Part shown: positions 1 to 11,513 of the stretch, one piece after another
Layout of the letters: each line of letters opens with the position of its first letter
Position numbering within the stretch: position 1 is the stretch's first letter
Source of the DNA: Strigamia acuminata
Taxonomy: Eukaryota > Arthropoda > Chilopoda > Geophilomorpha > Linotaeniidae
Assembly (NCBI GenBank): GCA_949358305.1
Contig: OX442323.1
Coordinates: 2,790,001 to 2,854,000 of the forward strand
Reading direction: 5' to 3'
Length of the DNA stretch: 64,000 bases
The notes under the pieces: model-generated
The model's input: only the letters and a program-made list of their open reading frames with translations
The model's database searches: none
Told to the model about the DNA's origin: nothing
Made by a program: the position numbers and the translations under genes

Positions 1-2442
1 GAACTGAGAACTGAATTTCGAGAGGAATGCCCATCTGACGCGACACTGACGTCTAATGAAGACACAAAGGTGCTGGGAATTAGATGGAACCCGAATTTGG
101 ACGAATTAGGACTAGCGGTCGTAGAAACTTGCCCACCTAGCAAGAAAACGACCAAAAGAGAAGTAATCAAAATAACTGCTCAAATTTTTGACCCCTTAGG
201 ATTTGCTACACCATTCACCGTGACAGCACGCATGTTTTTCCAGTCCCTATGGCTGAGGAATTTGCCATGGGATGACGAATTAGACAACGAGTTGCGCGCT
301 GATTGGAAGAAGTGGACCGACCAAATTCCCACTCTAAGAAAAATTCAAATCCCACGATGGTTGGGACAGGACGAATTTGACCAATGTGAAGTACACATAT
401 TCTGCGACGCGAGTCCGAAGGCATATGGGGCGGTGGCATACATCCAGAACTCTAATGGTGATTTGATTGAGACTAATTTCATTTTGTCAAAGTGTCGTGT
501 AGCTCCTGTTAAACCACTTACACTGCCAAGACTCGAGCTCATGGGAGCACTGGTTGCTGTACGTCTCTCCGACCAAATCAAGGAGTTGATGACGCCAGGT
601 GAAATATTTTTTTGGACGGACTCTCAGATATGTCTCCATTGGATCAAGAACACATCCAAACGACCACCAACCTTCGTCCACAATCGAGTTTTGGAGATAA
701 GGGAGAAGTCAAAAATTGAAGAGTGGAGACACGTGCCAGGCGTGGAAAATCCTGCTGACCGCCTGACAAGAGGAATGGACGCAGAAGCATTGATAACCGA
801 GCAACTTTGGTGGCAGGGACCGGACTGGCTACGTGGAAGTCGTCGAGATTGGCCAAACCTGCCAACAGAGCCGGTCGAAGAGGATGACGAAACGACTGAA
901 ACGCACGTCGAAGCCGTGCAAACAGCAGTAACTAATATTTTCCCGTTTGCCAGGTTTGGATCGTTTTCAAAAGCAATCCGAACACTGGCATGGGTTTACA
1001 GATTTGCTGACAATGCTGGAAAGCGACAGACAGATGCCAGCCAACGCGGTCGAGGTCCATTAACTGCAGCTGAGATAAAACGGGCGAAATTCAGCTTGAT
1101 TCGAATCGCGCAGTCGGACGCTTATGGCCAGGAAATAAATCAATTGAGAGATGGCAGACAAATTCAGAGGGATTCAAAATTGCGAGACGTGAATACACAG
1201 CTGAACGAGATGGGGTTGATCGAACTGCAAACTCGACTGCAAAAATCGCGAGATTTGTACACCGCTGTGCAACCTTTGATTTTACCTCCAAACCATAAAC
1301 TCACGAAATTAATTTTGCAACACTCTCATTTACAGGTCCTTCATTGCGGATTGACAGCCACACTGTCTAAATTTCGAGAATTATACTGGACACCATCCGC
1401 AAGGAGGACCTTAAAATCGATTTTGGACAAATGCGTCGTCTGCAAAAAGATTCAAGGACGGTTGATGCGAGAAGTGCCAGGCCCCCTCCCAGCAGACAGG
1501 ACGACTAAGTGCCAACCATTCGCGGTTACTGGGGTCGATTTTGCTGGACCGATAATAATAAAGGGACGAACAACCAAAGCTTACATAGCCCTTTTCACGT
1601 GTGCAACCATTCGAGCGGTCCATTTGGAACTGGTTCCCTCATTGTCAACAACAGACTTTTTGGGAGCTTTTGAACGATTCATCAGTCGTAGAGGCCTCCC
1701 AAAGACGATGTACAGCGACAACGGGTCCACCTTTCACCGCGCTCATTTAGAACTTTCATCTCTTTTACGCTCCACCAAAGACGAGGCGTTCCAAAATTAT
1801 CTGGCTCAAAAGGGAATAGAGTGGAAGTTCATCGTGGAAAATGCACCATGGTGGGGAGGGTTTTGGGAGAGGATGGTACAGACAGTTAAACGTTGCTTGA
1901 AAAAAGTAATCGGATCTGCACACCTCAACTTTTATCAATTTGGAACTTTCTTGGCACAGACGGAAGCGGTCATCAACCGTAGGCCCATCACATACGTGTA
2001 CGAGAAGCCAAGCGAAGCCGAACCACTTACTCCAGCACATTTCTTGACGGGAATCATGCAAACGCACTTGCCGGATTCAGGGTCGACTGAAATACTCGAA
2101 CCGACTCAAAAGGAATTCGTTCGACAGTGGCAATATCAACAACGCATGTTGTCAACATTTTGGTCACGCTGGTCCCGTGAATATTTAAAGGACCTGAAGG
2201 TGCAAACGGGAAAATCAGACAAACGTGAGCTGCAAATTGACGACGTTGTGATAATTGAGGAGCAATTTAAACCCCGTTTGAAATGGAAGATGGGGAGAGT
2301 GGTCGAAGTCAGACGAGGTCGCGATGACAAAGTTAGGTCATGTGAACTCGTGCTCGCGGATGGGGGAAAATTACGTCGACCAGTTCAACGTCTCGTGCGT
2401 TTGGAAGTGGGGTCAGACATCCCCTCCCCGCCGGCAGTGTGA
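1..2442 (+). CDS. pol: BEL/Pao Pol polyprotein, C-terminal part (RNase H - integrase - DUF5641), 5' partial
   Basis: The frame is open from base 1 and ends at TGA 2440-2442, so the true start is upstream. Numbering from base 70, the connection/RNase H region shows its acidic residues D113 ([11 protein letters not shown]), E156 (LPRLELMGA), D184 (WTDSQ) and D230 (NPADRLTRG). The integrase zinc-binding HHCC module follows, with histidines near 420-425 and C455/C458. The catalytic core has D490 (VDFAGP), D550 (YSDNGSTF) and E600 (GGFWERMV); the long D-to-E spacing is typical of BEL/Pao. The last 100 residues match the DUF5641-type tail that closes BEL/Pao pol proteins ([17 protein letters not shown]). 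The protein degrades the RNA strand during reverse transcription and inserts the cDNA into the chromosome. No stops or frameshifts are seen, so the copy may be fairly young. Confidence 0.93.
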   Translation, partial: ELRTEFREECPSDATLTSNEDTKVLGIRWNPNLDELGLAVVETCPPSKKTTKREVIKITAQIFDPLGFATPFTVTARMFFQSLWLRNLPWDDELDNELRADWKKWTDQIPTLRKIQIPRWLGQDEFDQCEVHIFCDASPKAYGAVAYIQNSNGDLIETNFILSKCRVAPVKPLTLPRLELMGALVAVRLSDQIKELMTPGEIFFWTDSQICLHWIKNTSKRPPTFVHNRVLEIREKSKIEEWRHVPGVENPADRLTRGMDAEALITEQLWWQGPDWLRGSRRDWPNLPTEPVEEDDETTETHVEAVQTAVTNIFPFARFGSFSKAIRTLAWVYRFADNAGKRQTDASQRGRGPLTAAEIKRAKFSLIRIAQSDAYGQEINQLRDGRQIQRDSKLRDVNTQLNEMGLIELQTRLQKSRDLYTAVQPLILPPNHKLTKLILQHSHLQVLHCGLTATLSKFRELYWTPSARRTLKSILDKCVVCKKIQGRLMREVPGPLPADRTTKCQPFAVTGVDFAGPIIIKGRTTKAYIALFTCATIRAVHLELVPSLSTTDFLGAFERFISRRGLPKTMYSDNGSTFHRAHLELSSLLRSTKDEAFQNYLAQKGIEWKFIVENAPWWGGFWERMVQTVKRCLKKVIGSAHLNFYQFGTFLAQTEAVINRRPITYVYEKPSEAEPLTPAHFLTGIMQTHLPDSGSTEILEPTQKEFVRQWQYQQRMLSTFWSRWSREYLKDLKVQTGKSDKRELQIDDVVIIEEQFKPRLKWKMGRVVEVRRGRDDKVRSCELVLADGGKLRRPVQRLVRLEVGSDIPSPPAV

Positions 2443-2978
2443 AAATCGAGTGATTTTACGCGTGATATAAACTATTATTTGAATTGCTATTCTCATTTTT
2501 GAATTGTTGTTATCTTTTATATTTCAATGTGTTGATTTGACTTGTGGTTTTAGTTGTTATTTGTGTTTCATTTACCATTTTATTAGATTGAATAGTTTAA
2601 TATTGTTGTAATATTTCTTATTTTACTGCTTCAATATATTTGTATTTCTTATTTGAGTGTTTGACCTGTTCCTCATTTGTAGTACCTTGCCCTGTTAATC
2701 CCTTAATTGGTGTGGGTTTTTCCTACCTCTTGAGCGCCGTCTCATTGGCGCTCTGAACGCGTCATCCACATTCCTCTACCCCTTTTCCCATTGTGTTGAA
2801 AATAGAATAAACTTTTAGTGTACCTTTTACCTCTAAAACGTGTGGTTGTGCTTTTACTTTGCTCCAACGCCATCTTTGAATTTCACCACCATCTCAACTT
2901 TATTCATCCACTTGTATCCAGGACTTTGGAAATTTGTTTGGTAGATTTGTATTGATTTAAACTTATGCAAATTTAACA
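2438..2978 (+). repeat. Probable 3' LTR of the BEL/Pao element
   Basis: A TGTGAAAATCGAG start overlaps the pol stop and follows a C/G-rich run, and the segment ends in AACA at the satellite junction. An AATAAA poly(A) signal is present at 2806-2811. The left boundary is inferred, because the partner LTR is not in the window. Confidence 0.5.
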
Positions 2979-5900
2979 GAATTTGCATATCTGGCACCGT
3001 TGCAGAGATACACCACTTTTTCTGTTCAAAAAGTCAGTTTTTTGCTTATATCTCTGCAACAGTGCCAGATATGCAAATTGCGCACACGGGAATCGATTTT
3101 TCAGCTCATTTTACGTCTAACCAGCACGTTTCTGGAACTTTTTCAATTTTTGGCCATTTCTCCATACATTAGCCTTTGCTTTTTTGACAAATTTTAAAAA
3201 GTGCCAAAAACATGCTTAAGACGTATAAAATGCGCTAAAAAGTCGATTCCCGTTGGCGGAATTTGCATATCTGGCACCGTTGCAGAGATACACCACTTTT
3301 TCTGTTCAAAAAGTCAGTTTTTTGCTTATATCTCTGCAACAGTGCCAGATATGCAAATTGCGCACACGGGAATCGATTTTTCAGCTCATTTTACGTCTAA
3401 CCAGCACGTTTCTGGAACTTTTTCAATTTTTGGCCATTTATCCATACATTAGCCTTTGCTTTTTTGACAAATTTTAAAAAGTGCCAAAAACATGCTTAAG
3501 ACGTATAAAATGCGCTAAAAAGTCGATTCCCGTTGGCGGAATTTGCATATCTGGCACCGTTGCAGAGATACACCACTTTTTCTGTTCAAAAAGTCTGTTT
3601 TTTGCTTATATCTCTGCAACAGTGCCAGATATGCAAATTGCGCACACGGGAATCGATTTTTCAGCTCATTTTACGTCTAACCAGCACGTTTCTGGAACTT
3701 TTTCAATTTTTGGCCATTTCTCCATACATTAGGCTTTGCTTTTTTGACAAATTTTAAAAAGTGCCAAAAACATGCTTAAGACGTATAAAATGCGCTAAAA
3801 AGTCGATTCCCGTTGGCGGAATTTGCATATCTGGCACCGTTGCAGAGATACACCACTTTTTCTGTTCAAAAAGTTACTTTTTTGCTTATATCTCTGCAAC
3901 AGTGCCAGATATGCAAATTGCGCACACGGGAATCGATTTTTCAGCTCATTTTACGTCTAACCAGCACGTTTCTGGAACTTTTTCAATTTTTGGCCATTTC
4001 TCCATACATTAGGCTTTGCTTTTTTGACAAATTTTAAAAAGTGCCAAAAACATGCTTAAGACGTATAAAATGCGCTAAAAAGTCGATTCCCGTTGGCGGA
4101 ATTTGCATATCTGGCACCGTTGCAGAGATACACCACTTTTTCTGTTCAAAAAGTCAGTTTTTTGCTTATATCTCTGCAACAGTGCCAGATATGCAAATTG
4201 CGCACACGGGAATCGATTTTTCAGCTCATTTTACGTCTAACCAGCACGTTTCTGGAACTTTTTCAATTTTTGGCCATTTCTCCATACATTAGCCTTTGCT
4301 TTTTTGACAAATTTTAAAAAGTGCCAAAAACATGCTTAAGACGTATAAAATGCGCTAAAAAGTCGATTCCCGTTGGCGGAATTTGCATATCTGGCACCGT
4401 TGCAGAGATACACCACTTTTTCTGTTCAAAAAGTCTGTTTTTTGCTTATATCTCTGCAACAGTGCCAGATATGCAAATTGCGCACACGGGAATCGATTTT
4501 TCAGCTCATTTTACGTCTAACCAGCACGTTTCTGGAACTTTTTTAATTTTTGGCCATTTATCCATACATTAGCCTTTGCTTTTTTGACAAATTTTAAAAA
4601 GTGCCAAAAACATGCTTAAGACGTATAAAATGCGCTAAAAAGTTGATTCCCGTTGGCGGAATTTGCATATCTGGCACCGTTGCAGAGATACACCACTTTT
4701 TCTGTTCAAAAAGTCAGTTTTTTGCTTATATCTCTGCAACAGTGCCAGATATGCAAATTGCGCACACGGGAATCGATTTTTCAGCTCATTTTACGTCTAA
4801 CCAGCACGTTTCTGGAACTTTTTCAATTTTTGGCCATTTCTCCATACATTAGCCTTTGCTTTTTTGACAAATTTTAAAAAGTGCCAAAAACATGCTTAAG
4901 ACGTATAAAATGCGCTAAAAAGTCGATTCCCGTTGGCGGAATTTGCATATCTGGCACCGTTGCAGAGATACACCACTTTTTCTGTTCAAAAAGTCTGTTT
5001 TTTGCTTATATCTCTGCAACAGTGCCAGATATGCAAATTGCGCACACGGGAATCGATTTTTCAGCTCATTTTACGTCTAACCAGCACGTTTCTGGAACTT
5101 TTTTAATTTTTGGCCATTTCTCCATACATTAGCCTTTGCTTTTTTGACAAATTTTAAAAAGTGCCAAAAACATGCTTAAGACGTATAAAATGCGCTAAAA
5201 AGTCGATTCCCGTTGGCGGAATTTGCATATCTGGCACCGTTGCAGAGATACACCACTTTTTCTGTTCAAAAAGTCAGTTTTTTGCTTATATCTCTGCAAC
5301 AGTGCCAGATATGCAAATTGCGCACACGGGAATCGATTTTTCAGCTCATTTTACGTCTAACCAGCACGTTTCTGGAACTTTTTCAATTTTTGGCCATTTC
5401 TCCATACATTAGCCTTTGCTTTTTTGACAAATTTTAAAAAGTGCCAAAAACATGCTTAAGACGTATAAAATGCGCTAAAAAGTCGATTCCCGTTGGCGGA
5501 ATTTGCATATCTGGCACCGTTGCAGAGATACACCACTTTTTCTGTTCAAAAAGTCAGTTTTTTGCTTATATCTCTGCAACAGTGCCAGATATGCAAATTG
5601 CGCACACGGGAATCGATTTTTCAGCTCATTTTACGTCTAACCAGCACGTTTCTGGAACTTTTTCAATTTTTGGCCATTTATCCATACATTAGCCTTTGCT
5701 TTTTTGACAAATTTTAAAAAGTGCCAAAAACATGCTTAAGACGTATAAAATGCGCTAAAAAGTCGATTCCCGTTGGCGGAATTTGCATATCTGGCACCGT
5801 TGCAGAGATACACCACTTTTTCTGTTCAAAAAGTCTGTTTTTTGCTTATATCTCTGCAACAGTGCCAAATATGCAAATTGCGCACACGGGAATCGATTTT

Positions 5901-8900
5901 TCAGCTCATTTTACGTCTAACCAGCACGTTTCTGGAACTTTTTCAATTTTTGGCCATTTCTCCATACATTAGCCTTTGCTTTTTTGACAAATTTTAAAAA
6001 GTGCCAAAAACATGCTTAAGACGTATAAAATGCGCTAAAAAGTCGATTCCCGTTGGCGGAATTTGCATATCTGGCACCGTTGCAGAGATACACCACTTTT
6101 TCTGTTCAAAAAGTCTGTTTTTTGCTTATATCTCTGCAACAGTGCCAGATATGCAAATTGCGCACACGGGAATCGATTTTTCAGCTCATTTTACGTCTAA
6201 CCAGCACGTTTCTGGAACTTTTTCAATTTTTGGCCATTTCTCCATACATTAGGCTTTGCTTTTTTGACAAATTTTAAAAAGTGCCAAAAACATGCTTAAG
6301 ACGTATAAAATGCGCTAAAAAGTCGATTCCCGTTGGCGGAATTTGCATATCTGGCACCGTTGCAGAGATACACCACTTTTTCTGTTCAAAAAGTTACTTT
6401 TTTGCTTATATCTCTGCAACAGTGCCAGATATGCAAATTGCGCACACGGGAATCGATTTTTCAGCTCATTTTACGTCTAACCAGCACGTTTCTGGAACTT
6501 TTTCAATTTTTGGCCATTTCTCCATACATTAGGCTTTGCTTTTTTGACAAATTTTAAAAAGTGCCAAAAACATGCTTAAGACGTATAAAATGCGCTAAAA
6601 AGTCGATTCCCGTTGGCGGAATTTGCATATCTGGCACCGTTGCAGAGATACACCACTTTTTCTGTTCAAAAAGTCTGTTTTTTGCTTATATCTCTGCAAC
6701 AGTGCCAGATATGCAAATAGCGCACACGGGAATCGATTTTTCAGCTCATTTTACGTCTAACCAGCACGTTTCTGGAACTTTTTCAATTTTTGGCCATTTC
6801 TCCATACATTAGGCTTTGCTTTTTTGACAAATTTTAAAAAGTGCCAAAAACATGCTTAAGACGTATAAAATGCGCTAAAAAGTCGATTCCCGTTGGCGGA
6901 ATTTGCATATCTGGCACCGTTGCAGAGATACACCACTTTTTCTGTTCAAAAAGTTAGTTTTTTGCTTATATCTCTGCAACAGTGCCAGATATGCAAATTG
7001 CGCACACGGGAATCGATTTTTGAGCTCATTTTACGTCTAACCAGCACGTTTCTGGAACTTTTTCAATTTTTGGCCATTTCTCCATACATTAGCCTTTGCT
7101 TTTTTGACAAATTTTAAAAAGTGCCAAAAACATGCTTAAGACGTATAAAATGCGCTAAAAAGTCGATTCCCGTTGGCGGAATTTGCATATCTGGCACCGT
7201 TGCAGAGATACACCACTTTTTCTGTTCAAAAAGTCAGTTTTTTGCTTATATCTCTGCAACAGTGCCAGATATGCAAATTGCGCACACGGGAATCGATTTT
7301 TCAGCTCATTTTACGTCTAACCAGCACGTTTCTGGAACTTTTTCAATTTTTGGCCATTTCTCCATACATTAGCCTTTGCTTTTTTGACAAATTTTAAAAA
7401 GTGCCAAAAACATGCTTAAGACGTATAAAATGCGCTAAAAAGTCGATTCCCGTTGGCGGAATTTGCATATCTGGCACCGTTGCAGAGATACACCACTTTT
7501 TCTGTTCAAAAAGTCAGTTTTTTGCTTATATCTCTGCAACAGTGCCAGATATGCAAATTGCGCACACGGGAATCGATTTTTCAGCTCATTTTACGTCTAA
7601 CCAGCACGTTTCTGGAACTTTTTCAATTTTTGGCCATTTCTCCATACATTAGCCTTTGCTTTTTTGACAAATTTTAAAAAGTGCCAAAAACATGCTTAAG
7701 ACGTATAAAATGCGCTAAAAAGTCGATTCCCGTTGGCGGAATTTGCATATCTGGCACCGTTGCAGAGATACACCACCTTTTCTGTTCAAAAAGTCAGTTT
7801 TTTGCTTATATCTCTGCAACAGTGCCAGATATGCAAATTGCGCACACGGGAATCGATTTTTCAGCTCATTTTACGTCTAACCAGCACGTTTCTGGAACTT
7901 TTTCAATTTTTGGCCATTTATCCATACATTAGCCTTTGCTTTTTTGACAAATTTTAAAAAGTGCCAAACACATGCTTAAGACGTATAAAATGCGCTAAAA
8001 AGTCGATTCCCGTTGGCGGAATTTGCATATCTGGCACCGTTGCAGAGATACACCACTTTTTCTGTTCAAAAAGTCAGTTTTTTGCTTATATCTCTGCAAC
8101 AGTGCCAGATATGCAAATTGCGCACACGGGAATCGATTTTTCAGCTCATTTTACGTCTAACCAGCACGTTTCTGGAACTTTTTCAATTTTTGGCCATTTC
8201 TCCATACATTAGCCTTTGCTTTTTTGACAAATTTTAAAAAGTGTCAAAAACATGCTTAAGACGTATAAAATGCGCTAAAAAGTCGATTCCCGTTGGCGGA
8301 ATTTGCATATCTGGCACCGTTGCAGAGATACACCACCTTTTCTGTTCAAAAAGTCAGTTTTTTGCTTATATCTCTGCAACAGTGCCAGATATGCAAATTG
8401 CGCACACGGGAATCGATTTTTCAGCTCATTTTACGTCTAACCAGCACGTTTCTGGAACTTTTTCAATTTTTGGCCATTTATCCATACATTAGCCTTTGCT
8501 TTTTTGACAAATTTTAAAAAGTGCCAAACACATGCTTAAGACGTATAAAATGCGCTAAAAAGTCGATTCCCGTTGGCGGAATTTGCATATCTGGCACCGT
8601 TGCAGAGATACACCACTTTTTCTGTTCAAAAAGTCAGTTTTTTGCTTATATCTCTGCAACAGTGCCAGATATGCAAATTGCGCACACGGGAATCGATTTT
8701 TCAGCTCATTTTACGTCTAACCAGCACGTTTCTGGAACTTTTTCAATTTTTGGCCATTTCTCCATACATTAGCCTTTGCTTTTTTGACAAATTTTAAAAA
8801 GTGCCAAAAACATGCTTAAGACGTATAAAATGCGCTAAAAAGTCGATTCCCGTTGGCGGAATTTGCATATCTGGCACCGTTGCAGAGATACACCACTTTT

Positions 8901-10502
8901 TCTGTTCAAAAAGTCTGTTTTTTGCTTATATCTCTGCAACAGTGCCAGATATGCAAATTGCGCACACGGGAATCGATTTTTCAGCTCATTTTACGTCTAA
9001 CCAGCACGTTTCTGGAACTTTTTCAATTTTTGGCCATTTCTCCATACATTAGGCTTTGCTTTTTTGACAAATTTTAAAAAGTGCCAAAAACATGCTTAAG
9101 ACGTATAAAATGCGCTAAAAAGTTGATTCCCGTTGGCGGAATTTGCATATCTGGCACCGTTGCAGAGATACACCACTTTTTCTGTTCAAAAAGTCAGTTT
9201 TTTGCTTATATCTCTGCAACAGTGCCAGATATGCAAATTGCGCACACGGGAATCGATTTTTCAGCTCATTTTACGTCTAACCAGCACGTTTCTGGAACTT
9301 TTTCAATTTTTGGCCATTTCTCCATACATTAGCCTTTGCTTTTTTGACAAATTTTAAAAAGTGCCAAAAACATGCTTAAGACGTATAAAATGCGCTAAAA
9401 AGTCGATTCCCGTTGGCGGAATTTGCATATCTGGCACCGTTGCAGAGATACACCACTTTTTCTGTTCAAAAAGTCAGTTTTTTGCTTATATCTCTGCAAC
9501 AGTGCCAGATATGCAAATTGCGCACACGGGAATCGATTTTTCAGCTCATTTTACGTCTAACCAGCACGTTTCTGGAACTTTTTCAATTTTTGGCCATTTC
9601 TCCATACATTAGCCTTTGCTTTTTTGACAAATTTTAAAAAGTGTCAAAAACATGCTTAAGACGTATAAAATGCGCTAAAAAGTCGATTCCCGTTGGCGGA
9701 ATTTGCATATCTGGCACCGTTGCAGCGATACACCACCTTTTCTGTTCAAAAAGTCAGTTTTTTGCTTATATCTCTGCAACAGTGCCAGATATGCAAATTG
9801 CGCACACGGGAATCGATTTTTCAGCTCATTTTACGTCTAACCAGCACGTTTCTGGAACTTTTTCAATTTTTGGCCATTTCTCCATACATTAGGCTTTGCT
9901 TTTTTGACAAATTTTAAAAAGTGCCAAAAACATGCTTAAGACGTATAAAATGCGCTAAAAAGTCGATTCCCGTTGGCGGAATTTGCATATCTGGCACCGT
10001 TGCAGAGATACACCACTTTTTCTGTTCAAAAAGTCTGTTTTTTGCTTATATCTCTGCAACAGTGCCAGATATGCAAATTGCGCACACGGGAATCGATTTT
10101 TCAGCTCATTTTACGTCTAACCAGCACGTTTCTGGAACTTTTTCAATTTTTGGCCATTTCTCCATACATTAGCCTTTGCTTTTTTGACAAATTTTAAAAA
10201 GTGCCAAAAACATGCTTAAGACATGTAAAATGCGCTAAAAAGTTGATTCCCGTTGGCGGAATTTGCATATCTGGCACCGTTGCAGAGATACACCACTTTT
10301 TCTGTTCAAAAAGTCTGTTTTTTGCTTATATCTCTGCAACAGTGCCAGATATGCAAATTGCGCACACGGGAATCGATTTTTCAGCTCATTTTACGTCTAA
10401 CCAGCACGTTTCTGGAACTTTTTCAATTTTTGGCCATTTATCCATACATTAGCCTTTGCTTTTTTGACAAATTTTAAAAAGTGCCAAAAACATGCTTAAG
10501 AC
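2979..10502. repeat. 280-bp satellite array, block A (about 27 monomers)
   Basis: A strictly 280-bp tandem repeat, with landmarks recurring at 3201, 3481, 3761 and so on up to 10201. Monomers differ at a few diagnostic positions: cag/ctg/tta in the AAAAAGT-xxx-TTTT spacer, TTCTCC or TTATCC, TTAGCC or TTAGGC, CAAAAACA or CAAACACA, GTGCC or GTGTC. Each monomer contains a large imperfect dyad, for example arms 3237-3290 and 3329-3381 around a 38-bp spacer. The two short overlapping frames (83 and 74 codons) that recur in most monomers are by-products of the repeat. The block is ended on the right by M1 after its target site AGAC (10499-10502). Confidence 0.98.
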
Positions 10503-11461
10503 TGCTGCGATCCGGGTTATTATCCACTTAATTTCTAATAAATTAAGCAGAAACCGCAGGTGAATGCTTTACAAGACTTATATCGCGGCCGAAACTTGTC
10601 TAGGGTTAAGTTTACGGAAATAGGAATAAAAAGACAGTTTATTATGGTAATAAAAATCACACAAATGTTTTATTCGATAAATTACAATATATACTAATTA
10701 TGATTATGAATATCACAGAATAAAATGAGCGGGAAACAATGAAACAAAGGAAGGGCTTGCAACGACTGTTGCAAGCTACAAAGCGTCAGAAATGGCGCTT
10801 AAACAACTTGAAGTTGTTTGGCGAAGGCAAATTGTCTTCGTTCTACGAACTCACGAACGATGGTCGAAGACGATGGTTCTCGTGGGCTCCTTCTACGGCT
10901 CGTGCGACGGCTCGGCGGCGGTGGTTGACGGCTGTAGGCGTCCGGCTTTCGTACGATGGCGGTGGCTGTCGTTCGCGCAACAGCGACGGCGATGGTTCAC
11001 GATCGTCGGGAATCTTCTCTTCTCGATTGCTGGAATTAGCGACGGCTAATTCAAGCAGGATTGCTGGCTTTGTGCGTTTGATACACAAAGATAGCAGGTG
11101 AAACTGAGTTACAACGGTCCTCTATCAATACTTTTCTTTCAGGAGCAAAAGCAGTGATGTTGAGGTTGTTGTTGTATTTTTCAGAGTCCCGATTTGAGCC
11201 AAGACGCGAGCCCAGCACGCTTCAATATTGCGCAGAAAACCTGCGCACTTAGCTCAAATGGGTGCAACTAGTGGTTATTACACCATATTGCACCATAACG
11301 GCTAATAACCGTTTTCACCCCGGACAACCTGGGGTGATATGTGCCTAGAGAGGATTTCTCCCCTCGGTCACATGATCTGACTTGGCGTGTGCCACAGTCA
11401 AATTAATTAGAAGATAATTAATTTAATCTTCTAAGTTGGTGAATATTTTGAGATCACCACA
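10503..11461 (-). repeat. M1 3' LTR (959 bp), hairpin-rich
   Basis: Matches 21880-22838. In element orientation it starts TGTGGTGATCTC and ends GCAGCA. It is packed with short perfect inverted repeats: 10527-10547; 10755-10763 with 10768-10776; 10801-10809 with 10811-10819; and further pairs through 11300-11430. On the element strand a TATATA-type motif lies near 10687-10694 and an AATAAA signal at 10638-10643, giving a plausible short R region. The 120-codon plus-strand frame inside the LTR is not considered a gene. Confidence 0.95.
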
Positions 11462-11513
11462 CATCCCCCCATTTAAGACGAATCTTACATGGAGAGAAAA
11501 TGAACGAACCAAT
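11462..11513 (-). other. M1 3' UTR and polypurine tract
   Basis: On the element strand, a G-rich run (AAATGGGGGGATG) directly precedes the TGTGGTG start of the 3' LTR. This is the expected primer site for plus-strand DNA synthesis. Confidence 0.75.

Larger units (their letters stand above)
1..2978 (+). mobile_element. BEL/Pao LTR retrotransposon, 3' part (5' part lies outside the window)
   Basis: The pol C-terminus is open from the first base and ends at 2442. It is followed by about 540 bp of non-coding AT-rich DNA, and 280-bp satellite sequence starts abruptly at about 2979. The last bases before the satellite are AACA, fitting a TG...CA LTR end. The satellite resumes in mid-monomer, so the element probably inserted into the array, with GAATT as the likely target duplication. 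The 5' LTR, gag and reverse transcriptase lie to the left of the window, so LTR identity and the left target duplication cannot be checked. Confidence 0.85.

Noticed and set aside
3000-10477. Recurring 83- and 74-codon frames in nearly every satellite monomer
   Set aside because: They overlap each other in different frames, come with the 280-bp period, have no initiation context and vary only where the monomer varies. They are by-products of the repeat.
10739-11101. 120-codon plus-strand frame inside the M1 LTR, repeated at 22116-22478
   Set aside because: It lies antisense to the element, in a hairpin-rich LTR, with a low-complexity Arg-rich product; the two copies exist because LTRs are duplicated.
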